A stretch of 64,000 bases of DNA, taken from assembly GCF_030315685.1 (NCBI RefSeq), contig NZ_JASXSI010000005.1, positions 248,001 to 312,000 on the forward strand, read 5' to 3'. The position numbers and the translations under genes are program-made. Position 1 is the first letter of the stretch, and each line of letters begins with the position of its first letter. The DNA comes from Gordonia sp. ABSL11-1. Lineage in GTDB: Bacteria; Actinomycetota; Actinomycetes; Mycobacteriales; Mycobacteriaceae. The notes under the pieces are model-generated. The model was not told the DNA's origin, searched no databases, and saw only the letters and a list, made by a program, of their open reading frames with translations. Positions 55,861 through 64,000 of this stretch are shown in pieces.

Positions 55861-56222
55861 CGGCACTGCGCGCGAGTGCGGGGGCCGCCCGCTGTCGCCT
55901 GCTGCTCACGGGAGCGCTCGCCGTCGGAATCGTCGTGGCGACGCTCGGACCCGGAAACGAAGTGGCCGACGACGTGGCCGATCCTGGCACGAGTGTCGGG
56001 GAAGCGCTGTCTCTGCTCCCGGAGTCGTTACCGGAGGGCGGCGAGGAGGCGCTCGATGACCTCACGTCCGCGATGGCGCGTCTGGACGCCGCCGTCGAGC
56101 GATCCCGGTTGCAGTTCCCGCCTGAATCCTCCGAGGGTGACGAGCATCGCCCTCGTGTGACCATATGGCTTGTGTGCGCGACGATTCCGGTCGTACCCCG
56201 GGTGGTGACGATGGCGGCGTGA
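55857..56222 (+). CDS. Frame downstream of cassette 2: membrane segment plus acidic helix, start unclear
   Basis: In the -1 frame relative to the preceding gene, a high-GC3 coding stretch starts right at its TAG: VAALRASAGAARCRLLLTGA gives a membrane helix, then an acidic helical part (LDDLTSAMARLDAAVERSR). No ATG/GTG/TTG exists before 55935 in this frame. Either translation starts at GTG 55935, losing the helix, or it is produced as an extension of the preceding protein by frameshifting, or both genes were one before a shift that predates the duplication. Confidence 0.5.
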   Translation, partial: VAALRASAGAARCRLLLTGALAVGIVVATLGPGNEVADDVADPGTSVGEALSLLPESLPEGGEEALDDLTSAMARLDAAVERSRLQFPPESSEGDEHRPRVTIWLVCATIPVVPRVVTMAA

Positions 56223-56402
56223 GTCGCGAGACCGGCGCGCCGTTACCGTTCCGGGATCTGCCGTATCGGTGTGGTGTCACCGACACCGCGCGGACTCCCG
56301 TTGTCGCAGGACGGCGGTAACGTCATCGTCACCGTCGGGATGTCGAGCCAACGCAGCCCGCGGTGTCCGGCAGCAGCATCAGCGCGACGATCGGCGGAAT
56401 CC

Positions 56403-56813
56403 ATGACCAGTGCCCCCATTGCCCCGCTCCCGACAGACGTCGACCCGGCCGTCGATGTCCTCCGCATCGGTGGGCTGTCCAGCAGCCGACCGCGTAAGGC
56501 GTTGTACGACTCCATTATCGAACGCGAGTCCGCCGGACGGGTACGCGTGCGGCTCGCCGGTGAGATCGATCTGCTCGCCGTGGCCGATCTGCGGGCCACT
56601 CTCGACGCGGCGACGGCCTCGGCGCGCCAGGTGACTGTCGACCTGGCGGACGTGACATTCATCAACACCCGTGCGGTCGGAGTTCTCGTCGACTATTCGT
56701 CGGCGCACCAGGGTCGTATTCGCGTCTGCGGTGCACACCGTTCGACCCGGCTCTTGTTCGAGTTGTTCGGCGCAGTCGAGATGTTGTCCGGAGACCTGCA
56801 TCCGGCCCGGTGA
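56403..56813 (+). CDS. STAS-domain protein (anti-sigma factor antagonist-like)
   Basis: A 136-residue protein with a STAS domain of the SpoIIAA/RsbV kind: RVRLAGEIDLLAVADLRATL and VDLADVTFINTRAVGVLVDY, where the phosphorylatable Ser of the usual (D/N)-S motif is replaced by N-T (Thr). Likely part of a partner-switching sigma control or a sensor. No kinase or sigma gene is next to it. ATG at 56403 chosen because homology starts after it. Confidence 0.82.
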   Translation: MTSAPIAPLPTDVDPAVDVLRIGGLSSSRPRKALYDSIIERESAGRVRVRLAGEIDLLAVADLRATLDAATASARQVTVDLADVTFINTRAVGVLVDYSSAHQGRIRVCGAHRSTRLLFELFGAVEMLSGDLHPAR

Positions 56814-56868
56814 TCTCGTGATCTCCTGAAATCGCATTCCCGTGCCCGTTTCGGGCGATACTGCTCCC

Positions 56869-57933
56869 ATGACAGACCGCGCCAACGCCGTGGTGGTCCG
56901 CAGCATCTACGGGACCGCGGCCGTCGAGTGGTTCCTGATCTTCGCCATCGGGACGATCCTCGTCACGCGCCTCTACCTGCAGCTGACCGGATACCCGCAG
57001 GTCGGCGGCGGCACCCTGCACATCGCACATGCGCTGTGGGGTGGTGCGCTGATGATGCTCGCGTTGGTGGTCGGCTGGTTGTTCCTGGGGCCGGCGACGC
57101 GAATCACCGCGATCATCATGGGCGGCATCGGTTTCGGACTGTTCCTCGACGAGGTCGGCAAATTCGTCACCAAGGACAACGACTATTTCTATGGTCCGTC
57201 CGCGGAGATCATGTACGTGTTGGTCGTCCTCATCCTGTTGATCAGCAGGATCGTGCGGGACGTCAAGAAGCCGACAGTTGCCGAGTCGATGGCCAACGCG
57301 GCCACCATCGCCGCCGACGGCATCTCTCACGGGTTGCCCGCCCGCCGCCGCCGACAGGCCGTCGAGTTCCTCGACGTCGCGTCCGCGCGCGGTGCAGACC
57401 CCGTTGTCGTCGAACACATCCGGGGTCTGCTCGACGCGAGTCAGGATTCGCCGGACCGGCTGATGCGTCTGCGCGACCGTGCCACGGCCCTCATTCCCGG
57501 CATGTTCCGCAGTCCCCGGTGGGTGACGATCGTCGGCTGGCTTCTCGTGGTGAGTTCGGTCGGCACGTTCGTCGTCGGCATCCTCGGCTGGACCTTCAAC
57601 AACCGCGACATGGGCGACGTCGCGTTGTATTTCGAGATCAGCCGCAATACGAAGGCCAGTTGGATTCTGTTCATCAGCGGTGTCGCCACGCTGGCGCTGT
57701 CGCTGCCCGCGATGATCGCCCGTCGCCGGACCGATCGGGTCTGGCCACTGCGGTCGCTGCGCCTGGCCGCGCTCGTCTTCACCCTGACCAACGCCCTCGT
57801 CGACTTCGCACTCGAGGGTTTCGGTGCGCTGTTCAACCTGGCGATCGGACTGTTCGCGCTCGCCGTCATCACCTATCACCTCGGAGCGCGGGTCGCCGCG
57901 CCGGACGCCGATCGTGATCAACTGAGGGTGTGA
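56869..57933 (+). CDS. Multi-pass membrane protein, unknown function
   Basis: A 354-residue protein with four helices in the N-terminal third ([37 protein letters not shown] and two more), a soluble middle (about residues 140-210) and four helices in the C-terminal part. No family known to me. Its stop overlaps the start of the Nudix gene (GTGTGA), so they are co-translated. Confidence 0.78.
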   Translation: MTDRANAVVVRSIYGTAAVEWFLIFAIGTILVTRLYLQLTGYPQVGGGTLHIAHALWGGALMMLALVVGWLFLGPATRITAIIMGGIGFGLFLDEVGKFVTKDNDYFYGPSAEIMYVLVVLILLISRIVRDVKKPTVAESMANAATIAADGISHGLPARRRRQAVEFLDVASARGADPVVVEHIRGLLDASQDSPDRLMRLRDRATALIPGMFRSPRWVTIVGWLLVVSSVGTFVVGILGWTFNNRDMGDVALYFEISRNTKASWILFISGVATLALSLPAMIARRRTDRVWPLRSLRLAALVFTLTNALVDFALEGFGALFNLAIGLFALAVITYHLGARVAAPDADRDQLRV

Positions 57934-58532
57934 GCACTCTCGATCGCGCAGCCGTCACCGCCCGCGTCTCCGGCTTCGAACGGCGTGCCGCCGACCTCCC
58001 GGACGCGCGCGCTGCCGCCGTCGCCATCACCATCGCCGAGCGCGACGGTCGGCACGGGATCTGGCTGACCAAGCGTCCCGCGACGATGCGACGACACGCC
58101 GCGCAGTATGCACTCCCTGGCGGACGGCTCGACCCCGGTGAGAATCAGCCGACGGCTGCTCTGCGTGAACTGCACGAGGAGATCGGGATTAACCTGCCCG
58201 CCGACAGCGTCATCGGCATGCTCGACGACTACCCGACGCGGTCCGGTTTTGTCATCACGCCGGTCGTCTGCTGGTCCGACGGCACACACATCCCGGATCC
58301 CAACCCCGACGAGGTGTCGCAACTGTTCTTCGTGACCTTCGACGAGTTGATGGTCGAGCCGCGATTCCTCACCATCCCGGAGTCGGACCGGCCGGTCATC
58401 CAGCTCCCCATCGTCGGGGCGCTCGTACACGCACCGACGGCCGCGGTCATCTATCAGTTCGCCGAGGTCGTCCTACGTGACCGGCACACCCGGGTCGACG
58501 GGTTCGAGCAGCCCGTCTTCGCCTGGCGCTAG
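57930..58532 (+). CDS. Nudix hydrolase, CoA pyrophosphatase-like
   Basis: A 200-residue Nudix hydrolase. The Nudix box is complete: [20 protein letters not shown] followed by EIG (G-x5-E-x7-REUxEE). A preceding [14 protein letters not shown] segment is similar to the UPF0035 region of coenzyme A pyrophosphatases. It would cleave CoA or related nucleotide diphosphates. GTG start overlaps the upstream membrane protein gene. Confidence 0.9.
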   Translation: MSTLDRAAVTARVSGFERRAADLPDARAAAVAITIAERDGRHGIWLTKRPATMRRHAAQYALPGGRLDPGENQPTAALRELHEEIGINLPADSVIGMLDDYPTRSGFVITPVVCWSDGTHIPDPNPDEVSQLFFVTFDELMVEPRFLTIPESDRPVIQLPIVGALVHAPTAAVIYQFAEVVLRDRHTRVDGFEQPVFAWR

Positions 58533-58570
58533 AAGCCGGCAGGAAAAATCCCCACAACCGGGAATGGAAT

Positions 58571-58584
58571 CGGACCATAGTCCG
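58571..58584. promoter_or_regulatory. Short dyad upstream of yceI
   Basis: CGGAC-CATA-GTCCG is a perfect 5-bp dyad about 80 bp upstream of the YceI gene. It may be an operator; the regulator is unknown. Confidence 0.4.
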
Positions 58585-58662
58585 TTTACAGTGGTGTTGG
58601 GCCGCGACGGCCCACGGACCAGAACCTACGAACACAGTTGAAGTTCACCTGGAGGAACCACC

Positions 58663-59211
58663 ATGACCACAGCAGTCTCCGCTCCGATCGCCGCCGGCAC
58701 CTGGACCATCGATCCCGCCCACTCGGCGGTCGCGTTCTCCGTCAAGCACCTGATGGTCAGCAAGGTGCGCGGCAACTTCGAGTCGTTCTCCGGCACCATC
58801 ACGGTCGCCGAGGACGGCACCCCGGCCGTGCAGGCCGAGATCGACGTCACCTCGATCACCACCGGCAGCGAGCAGCGCGACGGTCACATCAAGTCCGCCG
58901 ACTTCTTCGATGCCGAGAAGTTCCCGAAGGCGACCTTCGTGTCGACCGGGGTCGCTCCGAAGGGTGACGATTACATCCTGACCGGCGACTTCACCCTCAA
59001 GGGCGTCACCAAGTCCGTCGAGCTGGCGCTCGAGTTCAACGGTGTGAACCCCGGCATGGGCCACGGCCCGGTTGCCGGCTTCGAAGCCACCACCGTGCTC
59101 AACCGCAAGGACTTCGGCATCGACATCGACATGCCGCTCGAGGGCGGCGGCGTCGTCGTCGGCGACAAGGTCACCATCACCCTCGAGATCGAGGCAGGCC
59201 AGCCGGCCTGA
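58663..59211 (+). CDS. YceI-family lipocalin-like protein
   Basis: A 182-residue YceI protein, a lipid/isoprenoid-binding eight-stranded barrel. Typical segments: AGTWTIDPAHSAVAFSVKH, VRGNFESFSGTI, SADFFDAEKFP and VTKSVELALEFNG. No signal peptide, so it is cytoplasmic. AGGAGG-type site before ATG 58663. Followed by a strong terminator at 59280. Confidence 0.92.
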   Translation: MTTAVSAPIAAGTWTIDPAHSAVAFSVKHLMVSKVRGNFESFSGTITVAEDGTPAVQAEIDVTSITTGSEQRDGHIKSADFFDAEKFPKATFVSTGVAPKGDDYILTGDFTLKGVTKSVELALEFNGVNPGMGHGPVAGFEATTVLNRKDFGIDIDMPLEGGGVVVGDKVTITLEIEAGQPA

Positions 59212-59279
59212 TCCCGGTCACCTGACCCGGCGGTCCGCCGATCCCGGCCACAGCGTCGGGCCCGGGCCGTCCGAACAGA

Positions 59280-59325
59280 GAGCCGACACCGCGCGCACCC
59301 CGGCGCGGTGTCGGCTCCCTTTCTG
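59280..59325 (+). terminator. Intrinsic terminator after yceI
   Basis: GAGCCGACACCGCGC (59280-59294) and GCGCGGTGTCGGCTC (59303-59317) form a perfect 15-bp stem with an 8-nt loop, followed by CCTTTCTG. One of the strongest hairpins of the window. Confidence 0.85.
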
Positions 59326-59403
59326 TCCCGACCTCGTCTGTGACCGGCACCATAGTGCTGTTCGGTAGGCTGGGACGCAGCCGCTGGGCAGGGAGGTGGC
59401 CGT

Positions 59404-61122
59404 ATGGGACGACCACACGGCCCCCGCACCGACGCCGTCGGGTCGGGGGTTGGCCTTCGTGCGCACACTCGCATCTGGGGACGACGCATCCCGCGATCAC
59501 CAGACTGGGCGGATCTCTCGGTCGACGACCGGGCCTGGATGGCCCGCTGGGCCACGGTCGGCGCCGCCATCGCGATCGGCACCACCAACTGCGTTGTCGG
59601 TGTCGAGACGTTCCTGCTCGTGCAGTTGGCCTTCAACGGCGGCCAGCTCACCGTCGACACCACGCTGGGCGCCCCCAACTTCCCGTCCGTCGTGATCGCG
59701 ATCATCGTCGGCCTCATCATCAACGTGGCGCTCGGTCTCGCGGTGTTCAAGCCGCAGCTGCGCTGGTTCGTCAGCGGATGTCCGGCCGACCACGCCCGGC
59801 GTCGGGCGGTGCAGCGCATCCCGATTCACCAGGTGATGACCACACTGATCGCGTGGGCAGTGGCCGTGCTGTCCTACGTGCTGACCGCGAACGAACTCAC
59901 CTCGAAGACCGTCGTCGGCGTCTCCGTCGCGTTCATGCTCGCCGGCTTCTCGAGCTCGTGCATCACCTACATCTTCGCCGAGAGCGCCGCGCGACCTCTG
60001 GCCGTGGTTGCGCTGCAGGACAATCCGGCCCACCACGTGATGCATGGCGTGCGGTCCCGGATGATCGCGGTGTGGGCGGTCAGTTCGGCGGTCCCGATGC
60101 TCGGACTGCTCATCATCAACGGCGGGCGCTGGGCGGGGATGCTGCCGCCCGCCCCCGGGCCCGTCGACTGGGCGACGGTGGTGCTCGCGCTCGTGGGTCT
60201 CGCGGCAGGTGTGCGCGTGGTCGTCCTCGTCGGCAAGGCCATCGCCGACCCGCTGACGGACCTGCGTCGCGCCGTGGAGCGCGTGGGTCAGGGCGACTAC
60301 GCCGCCCAGGTGGCGGTCTACGATTCGTCCGAACTCGGCGTACTGCAGCACGGTTTCAACGAGATGGTCGCCGGTCTCGACGAGCGGGAACGGATGCGGG
60401 AACTCTTCGCCCGTCATGTCGGTGACACGGTCGCCGAACTAGCCCTGGAACGCGGCGTCGGCATGCACGGCACCAACGCGATCGTCGGTGTGCTCTTCGT
60501 CGACATCGTCGGCTCGACGACGATTGCCGCACAGCAGGATCCGCGCGAGACGGTGAAGCTGCTCAACTCGTTCTTCACGATCGTCGCCGATGTCGTCGAC
60601 AGCCACTCCGGATTCGTCAACAAGTTCGAGGGCGACGCGGCGCTCGCGGTGTTCGGTGTCCCGGTCGCGATCGATGAGCCGGCCGCGGCGGCGATGGCGG
60701 CGGCCCGCGACCTGGCCTTGCGTCTGGACGAGCTGCCCGTGCGATGGGGGATCGGCGTCTCGTACGGGATGGCCTTCGCCGGCAACGTCGGTGCCGAACA
60801 GCGCTACGAGTACACGGTGATCGGCGATCCCGTCAACGAATGTGCGCGGCTCTCCGAACTCGCCAAGGGTGCCGCGGTCCCGGTGCTCGCCGGCGACGCC
60901 GCGGTCGCCGCGGCCGGCGACGAAGCCGACAACTGGCGATCGGTCGGCTCGCGCACCCTCCGCGGTCGCCCACGTCCGACCGAGGTCTTCGTCCCCGAGG
61001 AACTCGCCGCGGCCAACTCCCCGCCGATCGTGACCGGCGTCCTCTCCGGACTGCTGCGGCCGGTTCGCCGGACGGGACTCCTCGGGCTCATGCGCCTGCC
61101 CCTCGGCCTCTTCGGCCGTTGA
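59404..61122 (+). CDS. Membrane adenylate cyclase, class III, with HAMP domain
   Basis: A 572-residue cyclase like mycobacterial Rv1318c-Rv1320c. Six predicted helices (residues about 45-285), a HAMP domain (ADPLTDLRRAVERVGQGDY), and a C-terminal cyclase catalytic domain. Metal-binding aspartates are in VLFVDIVGSTT and EGDAALAVFG; the adenine-selecting Lys is in NKFEGD; and the transition-state Asn/Arg are in VNECARLSE. All needed residues are present, so it should make cAMP as a homodimer. ATG at 59404 after GGGAGGTGG. Confidence 0.94.
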   Translation: MGRPHGPRTDAVGSGVGLRAHTRIWGRRIPRSPDWADLSVDDRAWMARWATVGAAIAIGTTNCVVGVETFLLVQLAFNGGQLTVDTTLGAPNFPSVVIAIIVGLIINVALGLAVFKPQLRWFVSGCPADHARRRAVQRIPIHQVMTTLIAWAVAVLSYVLTANELTSKTVVGVSVAFMLAGFSSSCITYIFAESAARPLAVVALQDNPAHHVMHGVRSRMIAVWAVSSAVPMLGLLIINGGRWAGMLPPAPGPVDWATVVLALVGLAAGVRVVVLVGKAIADPLTDLRRAVERVGQGDYAAQVAVYDSSELGVLQHGFNEMVAGLDERERMRELFARHVGDTVAELALERGVGMHGTNAIVGVLFVDIVGSTTIAAQQDPRETVKLLNSFFTIVADVVDSHSGFVNKFEGDAALAVFGVPVAIDEPAAAAMAAARDLALRLDELPVRWGIGVSYGMAFAGNVGAEQRYEYTVIGDPVNECARLSELAKGAAVPVLAGDAAVAAAGDEADNWRSVGSRTLRGRPRPTEVFVPEELAAANSPPIVTGVLSGLLRPVRRTGLLGLMRLPLGLFGR

Positions 61123-61182
61123 CGGTCTTCGGCGGCGTCAATAGCGTGGGGCCATCAGCCGAATGAGCAGGGGGTCGTGAGC

Positions 61183-62076
61183 ATGAGTGGTTGGTCGACG
61201 TCGGACATCCCCGATCAGTCCGGTCGCACGGTGGTCGTCACCGGCGCGAACAGCGGCCTCGGTGCCGAGACCGCGAAGGCCCTGGCCGCCGCGGGCGCGC
61301 AGGTCATCCTGGCCTGTCGCAACACGCAGAAGGCCGATGTCGTCGCGCGTGAGATCGGTTCCGCGGCGACCGTCGCGCAGCTCGACCTCGCCGACCTCGA
61401 CTCGGTCCGCACCTTCGCCGACGGTCTCACCGGCGCCGACGTCCTCATCAACAACGCAGGTGTGATGGCGATCCCACACAAGCGAACCGCGCAGGGCTTC
61501 GAGATGCAGATCGGCACCAACCATCTCGGACACTTTGTGTTGACCGCGCTGGTGCTCGACAAGATCACCGACCGGGTGGTCACGTTGTCGTCGTCGATGC
61601 ACCAGATCGGCCGGATCGACCTCGGCGACCTGAACTGGGAGACTCGCAGATACCGGCGCTGGCGCGCCTACGGCGACTCCAAGATGGCCAACCTGATGTT
61701 CGGCAAGGAGCTGGCGGATCGTCTCGCGGCCGCGGGTTCGACGACGACGTCGGTCATCGCGCACCCCGGCTATGCGGCGACCGAACTGCAGGGACGGTCG
61801 GAGACAGTCGAGGACGTCATCATGAATCTGGCGAACAAGGTGGTCGCGCAGTCCGCAGCCGCCGGAGCGCTGCCGACCCTGTACGCGGCGACGTCACCCG
61901 ACGCCACGAACGGCACGTTCTACGGGCCCACCCAGATGTTCGGCTCGCGGGGCGCGCCCGGGGTGTCGGGCTACAACAAGCGCGCCGACAACACCGCGAT
62001 CCGCGACGGCCTGTGGGCGGTGTCGGAGAAGCTCACCGACACCACGTTCGCCGTCGGACCCGGTTCGACTACTTGA
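61183..62076 (+). CDS. SDR-family oxidoreductase
   Basis: A 297-residue short-chain dehydrogenase of the retinol/protochlorophyllide-reductase-like kind: TGANSGLG cofactor motif, NNAGVMA, the SSSMHQ serine region and YGDSKMANL with catalytic Tyr and Lys. ATG at 61183 (AGGGGG upstream); a GTG at 61177 is also possible. Its last codons overlap by 8 bp the convergent exported-protein gene. Confidence 0.9.
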   Translation: MSGWSTSDIPDQSGRTVVVTGANSGLGAETAKALAAAGAQVILACRNTQKADVVAREIGSAATVAQLDLADLDSVRTFADGLTGADVLINNAGVMAIPHKRTAQGFEMQIGTNHLGHFVLTALVLDKITDRVVTLSSSMHQIGRIDLGDLNWETRRYRRWRAYGDSKMANLMFGKELADRLAAAGSTTTSVIAHPGYAATELQGRSETVEDVIMNLANKVVAQSAAAGALPTLYAATSPDATNGTFYGPTQMFGSRGAPGVSGYNKRADNTAIRDGLWAVSEKLTDTTFAVGPGSTT

Positions 62077-62623
62077 CGTCGAACTTGATGGAGTTCGATG
62101 CGCCGGAGATGCCGTCGGTGACGGTGATCGAGTAGGAGCCGGGCGCGCGCAGCAGGAACGACTTCACCGCGGTGCAGTCGCGGGTCTTGGTCAGCTGCGC
62201 GGCCTTCGGCACCTTCGGGCCGTCGAGCCGGATCTGCATCCCGCACTCGTTGCCGTCGACCACGGGTCCGGAGTCGATGGTCGAGTTCCACCGCACCCCG
62301 AGGCGCGAATTGCGGGGGAAGACGTTCGGCGAGATCGGCGTCACCTTCGGTGCGTACGTCCAGACGTTGATCGACTTGACTCCGTTGGGTGCGTCCGGCC
62401 GTCCGAGTTTGCCGAAGTGCTGCGGCTTGTTGCCCGACGATCCCAGTGCGGCGCTGCCGGTGTCGAGGAGATCCGAGCTACCGGAGCCGCCCGCGCTGCC
62501 CGAACTCCCGAGCAGGCTGTCGAGCGGCGCGGCCGTGGCCGATCCGATGACCGCAGGTGCGGCGAGAGCGGTCGCAGCTGCTGCGACGGTGAGTGCGGTG
62601 GCGGCGACAGACTTTCGGATCAT
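62069..62623 (-). CDS. Exported protein, unknown function
   Basis: A 184-residue protein with a clear Sec signal peptide (MIRKSVAATALTVAAAATAL, cleavage after AAP/ATA-like site near residue 31), a Gly/Ser-rich linker and a beta-rich domain with two cysteines (NECGMQI, RDCTAV) likely disulfide-bonded. Single gene; convergent with the SDR. No family recognised. Confidence 0.78.
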   Translation of the reverse strand: MIRKSVAATALTVAAAATALAAPAVIGSATAAPLDSLLGSSGSAGGSGSSDLLDTGSAALGSSGNKPQHFGKLGRPDAPNGVKSINVWTYAPKVTPISPNVFPRNSRLGVRWNSTIDSGPVVDGNECGMQIRLDGPKVPKAAQLTKTRDCTAVKSFLLRAPGSYSITVTDGISGASNSIKFDVK

Positions 62624-62780
62624 GGTTCTCTTTCACTCGACCCCGGGGCATGAACGATGTCCCGATTCAACCACTCCGTGACCATCTCGACACCCCGGGG
62701 TGCGCCCTCGTGAGCTCGCCGCGCCGGGTCTGTCGGTTACGCGAAGAACTGCGCCACGACATGTGGAGGCAGTCCCGTGA

Positions 62781-63407
62781 TCACCACACTCCGGGTGGGC
62801 GGAACTGAATGCTGATGCGCGGCCCGACGCCCGGGCTCTTGGGGATCGCGTGCTCCCACGTCCGCTGGCAACTGCCGCCCATCACCAGGAGATCGCCGGG
62901 TCCGACGACGAAGCGCAACGATGACCCACCGCCGCGCGGTCGGAGCATCAACGGTCGCGGTGATCCGAGCGAGACGATCGCCACCATCGTGTCGTCGGTG
63001 GAGCCACGTCCGATCCGGTCGCCGTGCCAGGCGACGCTGTCGTTGCCGTCGCGGTACAGGCAGAGGCCGGCGGTCACGAATCCCTCCGGCAGTTCGTCTC
63101 GATAGTGGCGGGTGAGTTGATCGCGCGCCTCGACAAGCAGCGGATCGGGGAACGTCGCCGCGTCCAGGTAGGTCGCCAGCAGCCGCGGGACGTCGACGAC
63201 CCGGTCGTACATACGGCGGCGCTCGGCACGCCAGGCCGCGTCGTCGCGGAGCCGGTCGAAGAGCAGTTCCGAACCGGAGATCCATCCCGGCCGCAAGTCG
63301 ATCCAGGCGCCGTTCGACAGTGACCGCCGCCGGGTCCCGGCGAGGTCGCCGAGCTGCGTTCCGTCGTCGCGCTGGTCGAACAGCGAGCCCTGGATGCCGG
63401 CACTCAT
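62781..63407 (-). CDS. Alpha-ketoglutarate-dependent DNA/RNA repair dioxygenase (AlkB family)
   Basis: A 208-residue 2OG-Fe(II) oxygenase that removes alkyl lesions from bases. The iron site is WHGDRIG (H and D) and the later H in TWEHAIPK; the 2OG-binding arginine is in PRISIQFRP. AWHGD and GDLLVMGG are typical for bacterial AlkB. ATG at 63407 chosen from homology. A LexA box ends 24 bp upstream, so it should be induced by DNA damage. Confidence 0.93.
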   Translation of the reverse strand: MSAGIQGSLFDQRDDGTQLGDLAGTRRRSLSNGAWIDLRPGWISGSELLFDRLRDDAAWRAERRRMYDRVVDVPRLLATYLDAATFPDPLLVEARDQLTRHYRDELPEGFVTAGLCLYRDGNDSVAWHGDRIGRGSTDDTMVAIVSLGSPRPLMLRPRGGGSSLRFVVGPGDLLVMGGSCQRTWEHAIPKSPGVGPRISIQFRPPGVW

Positions 63408-63430
63408 GGTGGCCAGCCTAGCGCAGCTGG

Positions 63431-63444
63431 CGAACATATGTTCG
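63431..63444. promoter_or_regulatory. LexA (SOS) box before the alkB-type repair gene
   Basis: CGAACATATGTTCG is a perfect palindrome matching the actinobacterial LexA box TCGAAC-N4-GTTCGA except the outermost left base (G for T). It is 24 bp upstream of the dioxygenase start and about 155 bp from the divergent mmpL start. Confidence 0.8.
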
Positions 63445-63599
63445 ATGACCTCATCCTGATTGGTCGCCCGTCGAGGTGTTGGCCACAGGCGGCGCCGGAC
63501 GGTGGCACGATCCGGAATCTTCTGTTATCCAGTACCAAGTGGTAGTCACTAACACTTTGTGGCCGCCTCATTCGTACGACGATTCCGAAGGGATGGCCC

Positions 63600-64000
63600 A
63601 TGGCCTCGTTCTTGTATCGAATCGGGAGGTTCTCCTTCCGACACAAGTGGTGGGTGATCGCGGTCTGGCTGGTCGCCGCCCTCTCGGTCGCCGGACTCGT
63701 GGGAGCGCTGAGTCCGAAGTTCGCGAAAGACTTCAGCCTGCCCGGGACCGACTCCGGAACGGCGACCTCGCAGGTCGAGGAGTACTTCCCCGAGGTCATG
63801 AAGCAGCAGACGCAGGCGTCGACCAGCGTGCTCGTCGCCGCCGAGGACGGCCTCGGTGCGCACGCGTCGCAGATCGACGGACTCGTCACGGACCTGCAGA
63901 GGCTCCCGGATCTGACCGACCCGGCCTCCGTCGTCAACCCGGACACCGTGGCGAAGGCCCAGCCCGCCCTGGCATCGTCGGTGATCGGCGACAACGGCAA
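63600..64000 (+). CDS. MmpL-family (RND) transporter, 3' end outside window
   Basis: The first 134 codons of an MmpL-type transporter: MASFLYRIGRFSFRHKWWVI, a first transmembrane helix (AVWLVAALSVAGLVGAL), then the extracellular domain with FSLPGTDSGTATSQVEEYFP. This start is typical of MMPL proteins that export lipids or siderophores. ATG at 63600 follows GAAGGGATGG. The remainder is outside the window. Confidence 0.93.
   Translation, partial: MASFLYRIGRFSFRHKWWVIAVWLVAALSVAGLVGALSPKFAKDFSLPGTDSGTATSQVEEYFPEVMKQQTQASTSVLVAAEDGLGAHASQIDGLVTDLQRLPDLTDPASVVNPDTVAKAQPALASSVIGDNG

Noticed and set aside
40024-56222. Complete integrative element with direct repeats of the tRNA-Phe end
   Set aside because: I found no second copy of the tRNA-Phe 3' end in the window, so the right boundary and mobility are not supported.

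Overview
This window comes from a high-GC actinobacterium of the order Mycobacteriales, most likely Gordonia or a close relative. The evidence is a mycobacterial-type acyl-ACP desaturase, a WS/DGAT acyltransferase, an MmpL transporter, a 13E12-type DUF222/HNH gene, an alkane hydroxylase fused to rubredoxin, a LexA box of actinobacterial type and many acyl-CoA genes. Genus assignment is inference.

Layout. 1-23.1 kb is a lipid and acyl-CoA catabolism region: desaturase, SnoaL-like protein, wax-ester/TAG synthase, NAD synthetase, four acyl-CoA dehydrogenases (one frameshifted twice), two thiolases, a FabG-type reductase, enoyl-CoA hydratase, two class III CoA-transferases, a MaoC hydratase, a CitE-type lyase, two LysR regulators and one GntR regulator. 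The CitE-MaoC-CoA-transferase operon matches the logic of itaconate dissimilation. 23.1-29.9 kb has an acetyltransferase, a copper block (histidine-rich membrane protein, YcnI, CopC, CopD), two alpha/beta hydrolases and an AIM24 protein. 30.0-34.6 kb has a DUF222/HNH gene and an arsenic/metal locus (arsR-cadI divergent pair; arsR-acr3-small helical protein-arsC operon). 34.7-38.9 kb is an alkane oxidation locus: AlkB-rubredoxin fusion, PucR-type regulator, 3Fe-4S ferredoxin and ferredoxin reductase. A shared 16-bp dyad stands before alkB and in the pucR/ferredoxin gap.

38.9-40.1 kb is a tRNA cluster (Lys on minus; Glu, Asp, Phe on plus). Directly after tRNA-Phe begins accessory DNA (40.2 to about 56.2 kb) full of decaying genes: integrase remnant, endonuclease-like gene with an early stop, IS1380-type transposase with several frameshifts, two MFS efflux pumps with MarR and MerR regulators, a truncated TetR gene, a frameshifted dprA and a frameshifted SDR. 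It ends in two copies of a three- to four-gene cassette (50.2-52.7 and 53.5-56.2 kb). Each cassette has a large protein with a helical hairpin, a YxxxD signal and a WxG motif (type VII secretion substrate-like), a DUF3558-type lipoprotein, and a small acidic protein. Between the copies lie broken pieces of a LysR gene and an MHS-family transporter.

56.4-64 kb returns to intact genes: STAS protein, membrane protein, Nudix hydrolase, YceI, membrane adenylate cyclase, SDR, exported protein, a 2OG-Fe(II) DNA-repair dioxygenase with a LexA box, and the start of an MmpL transporter.
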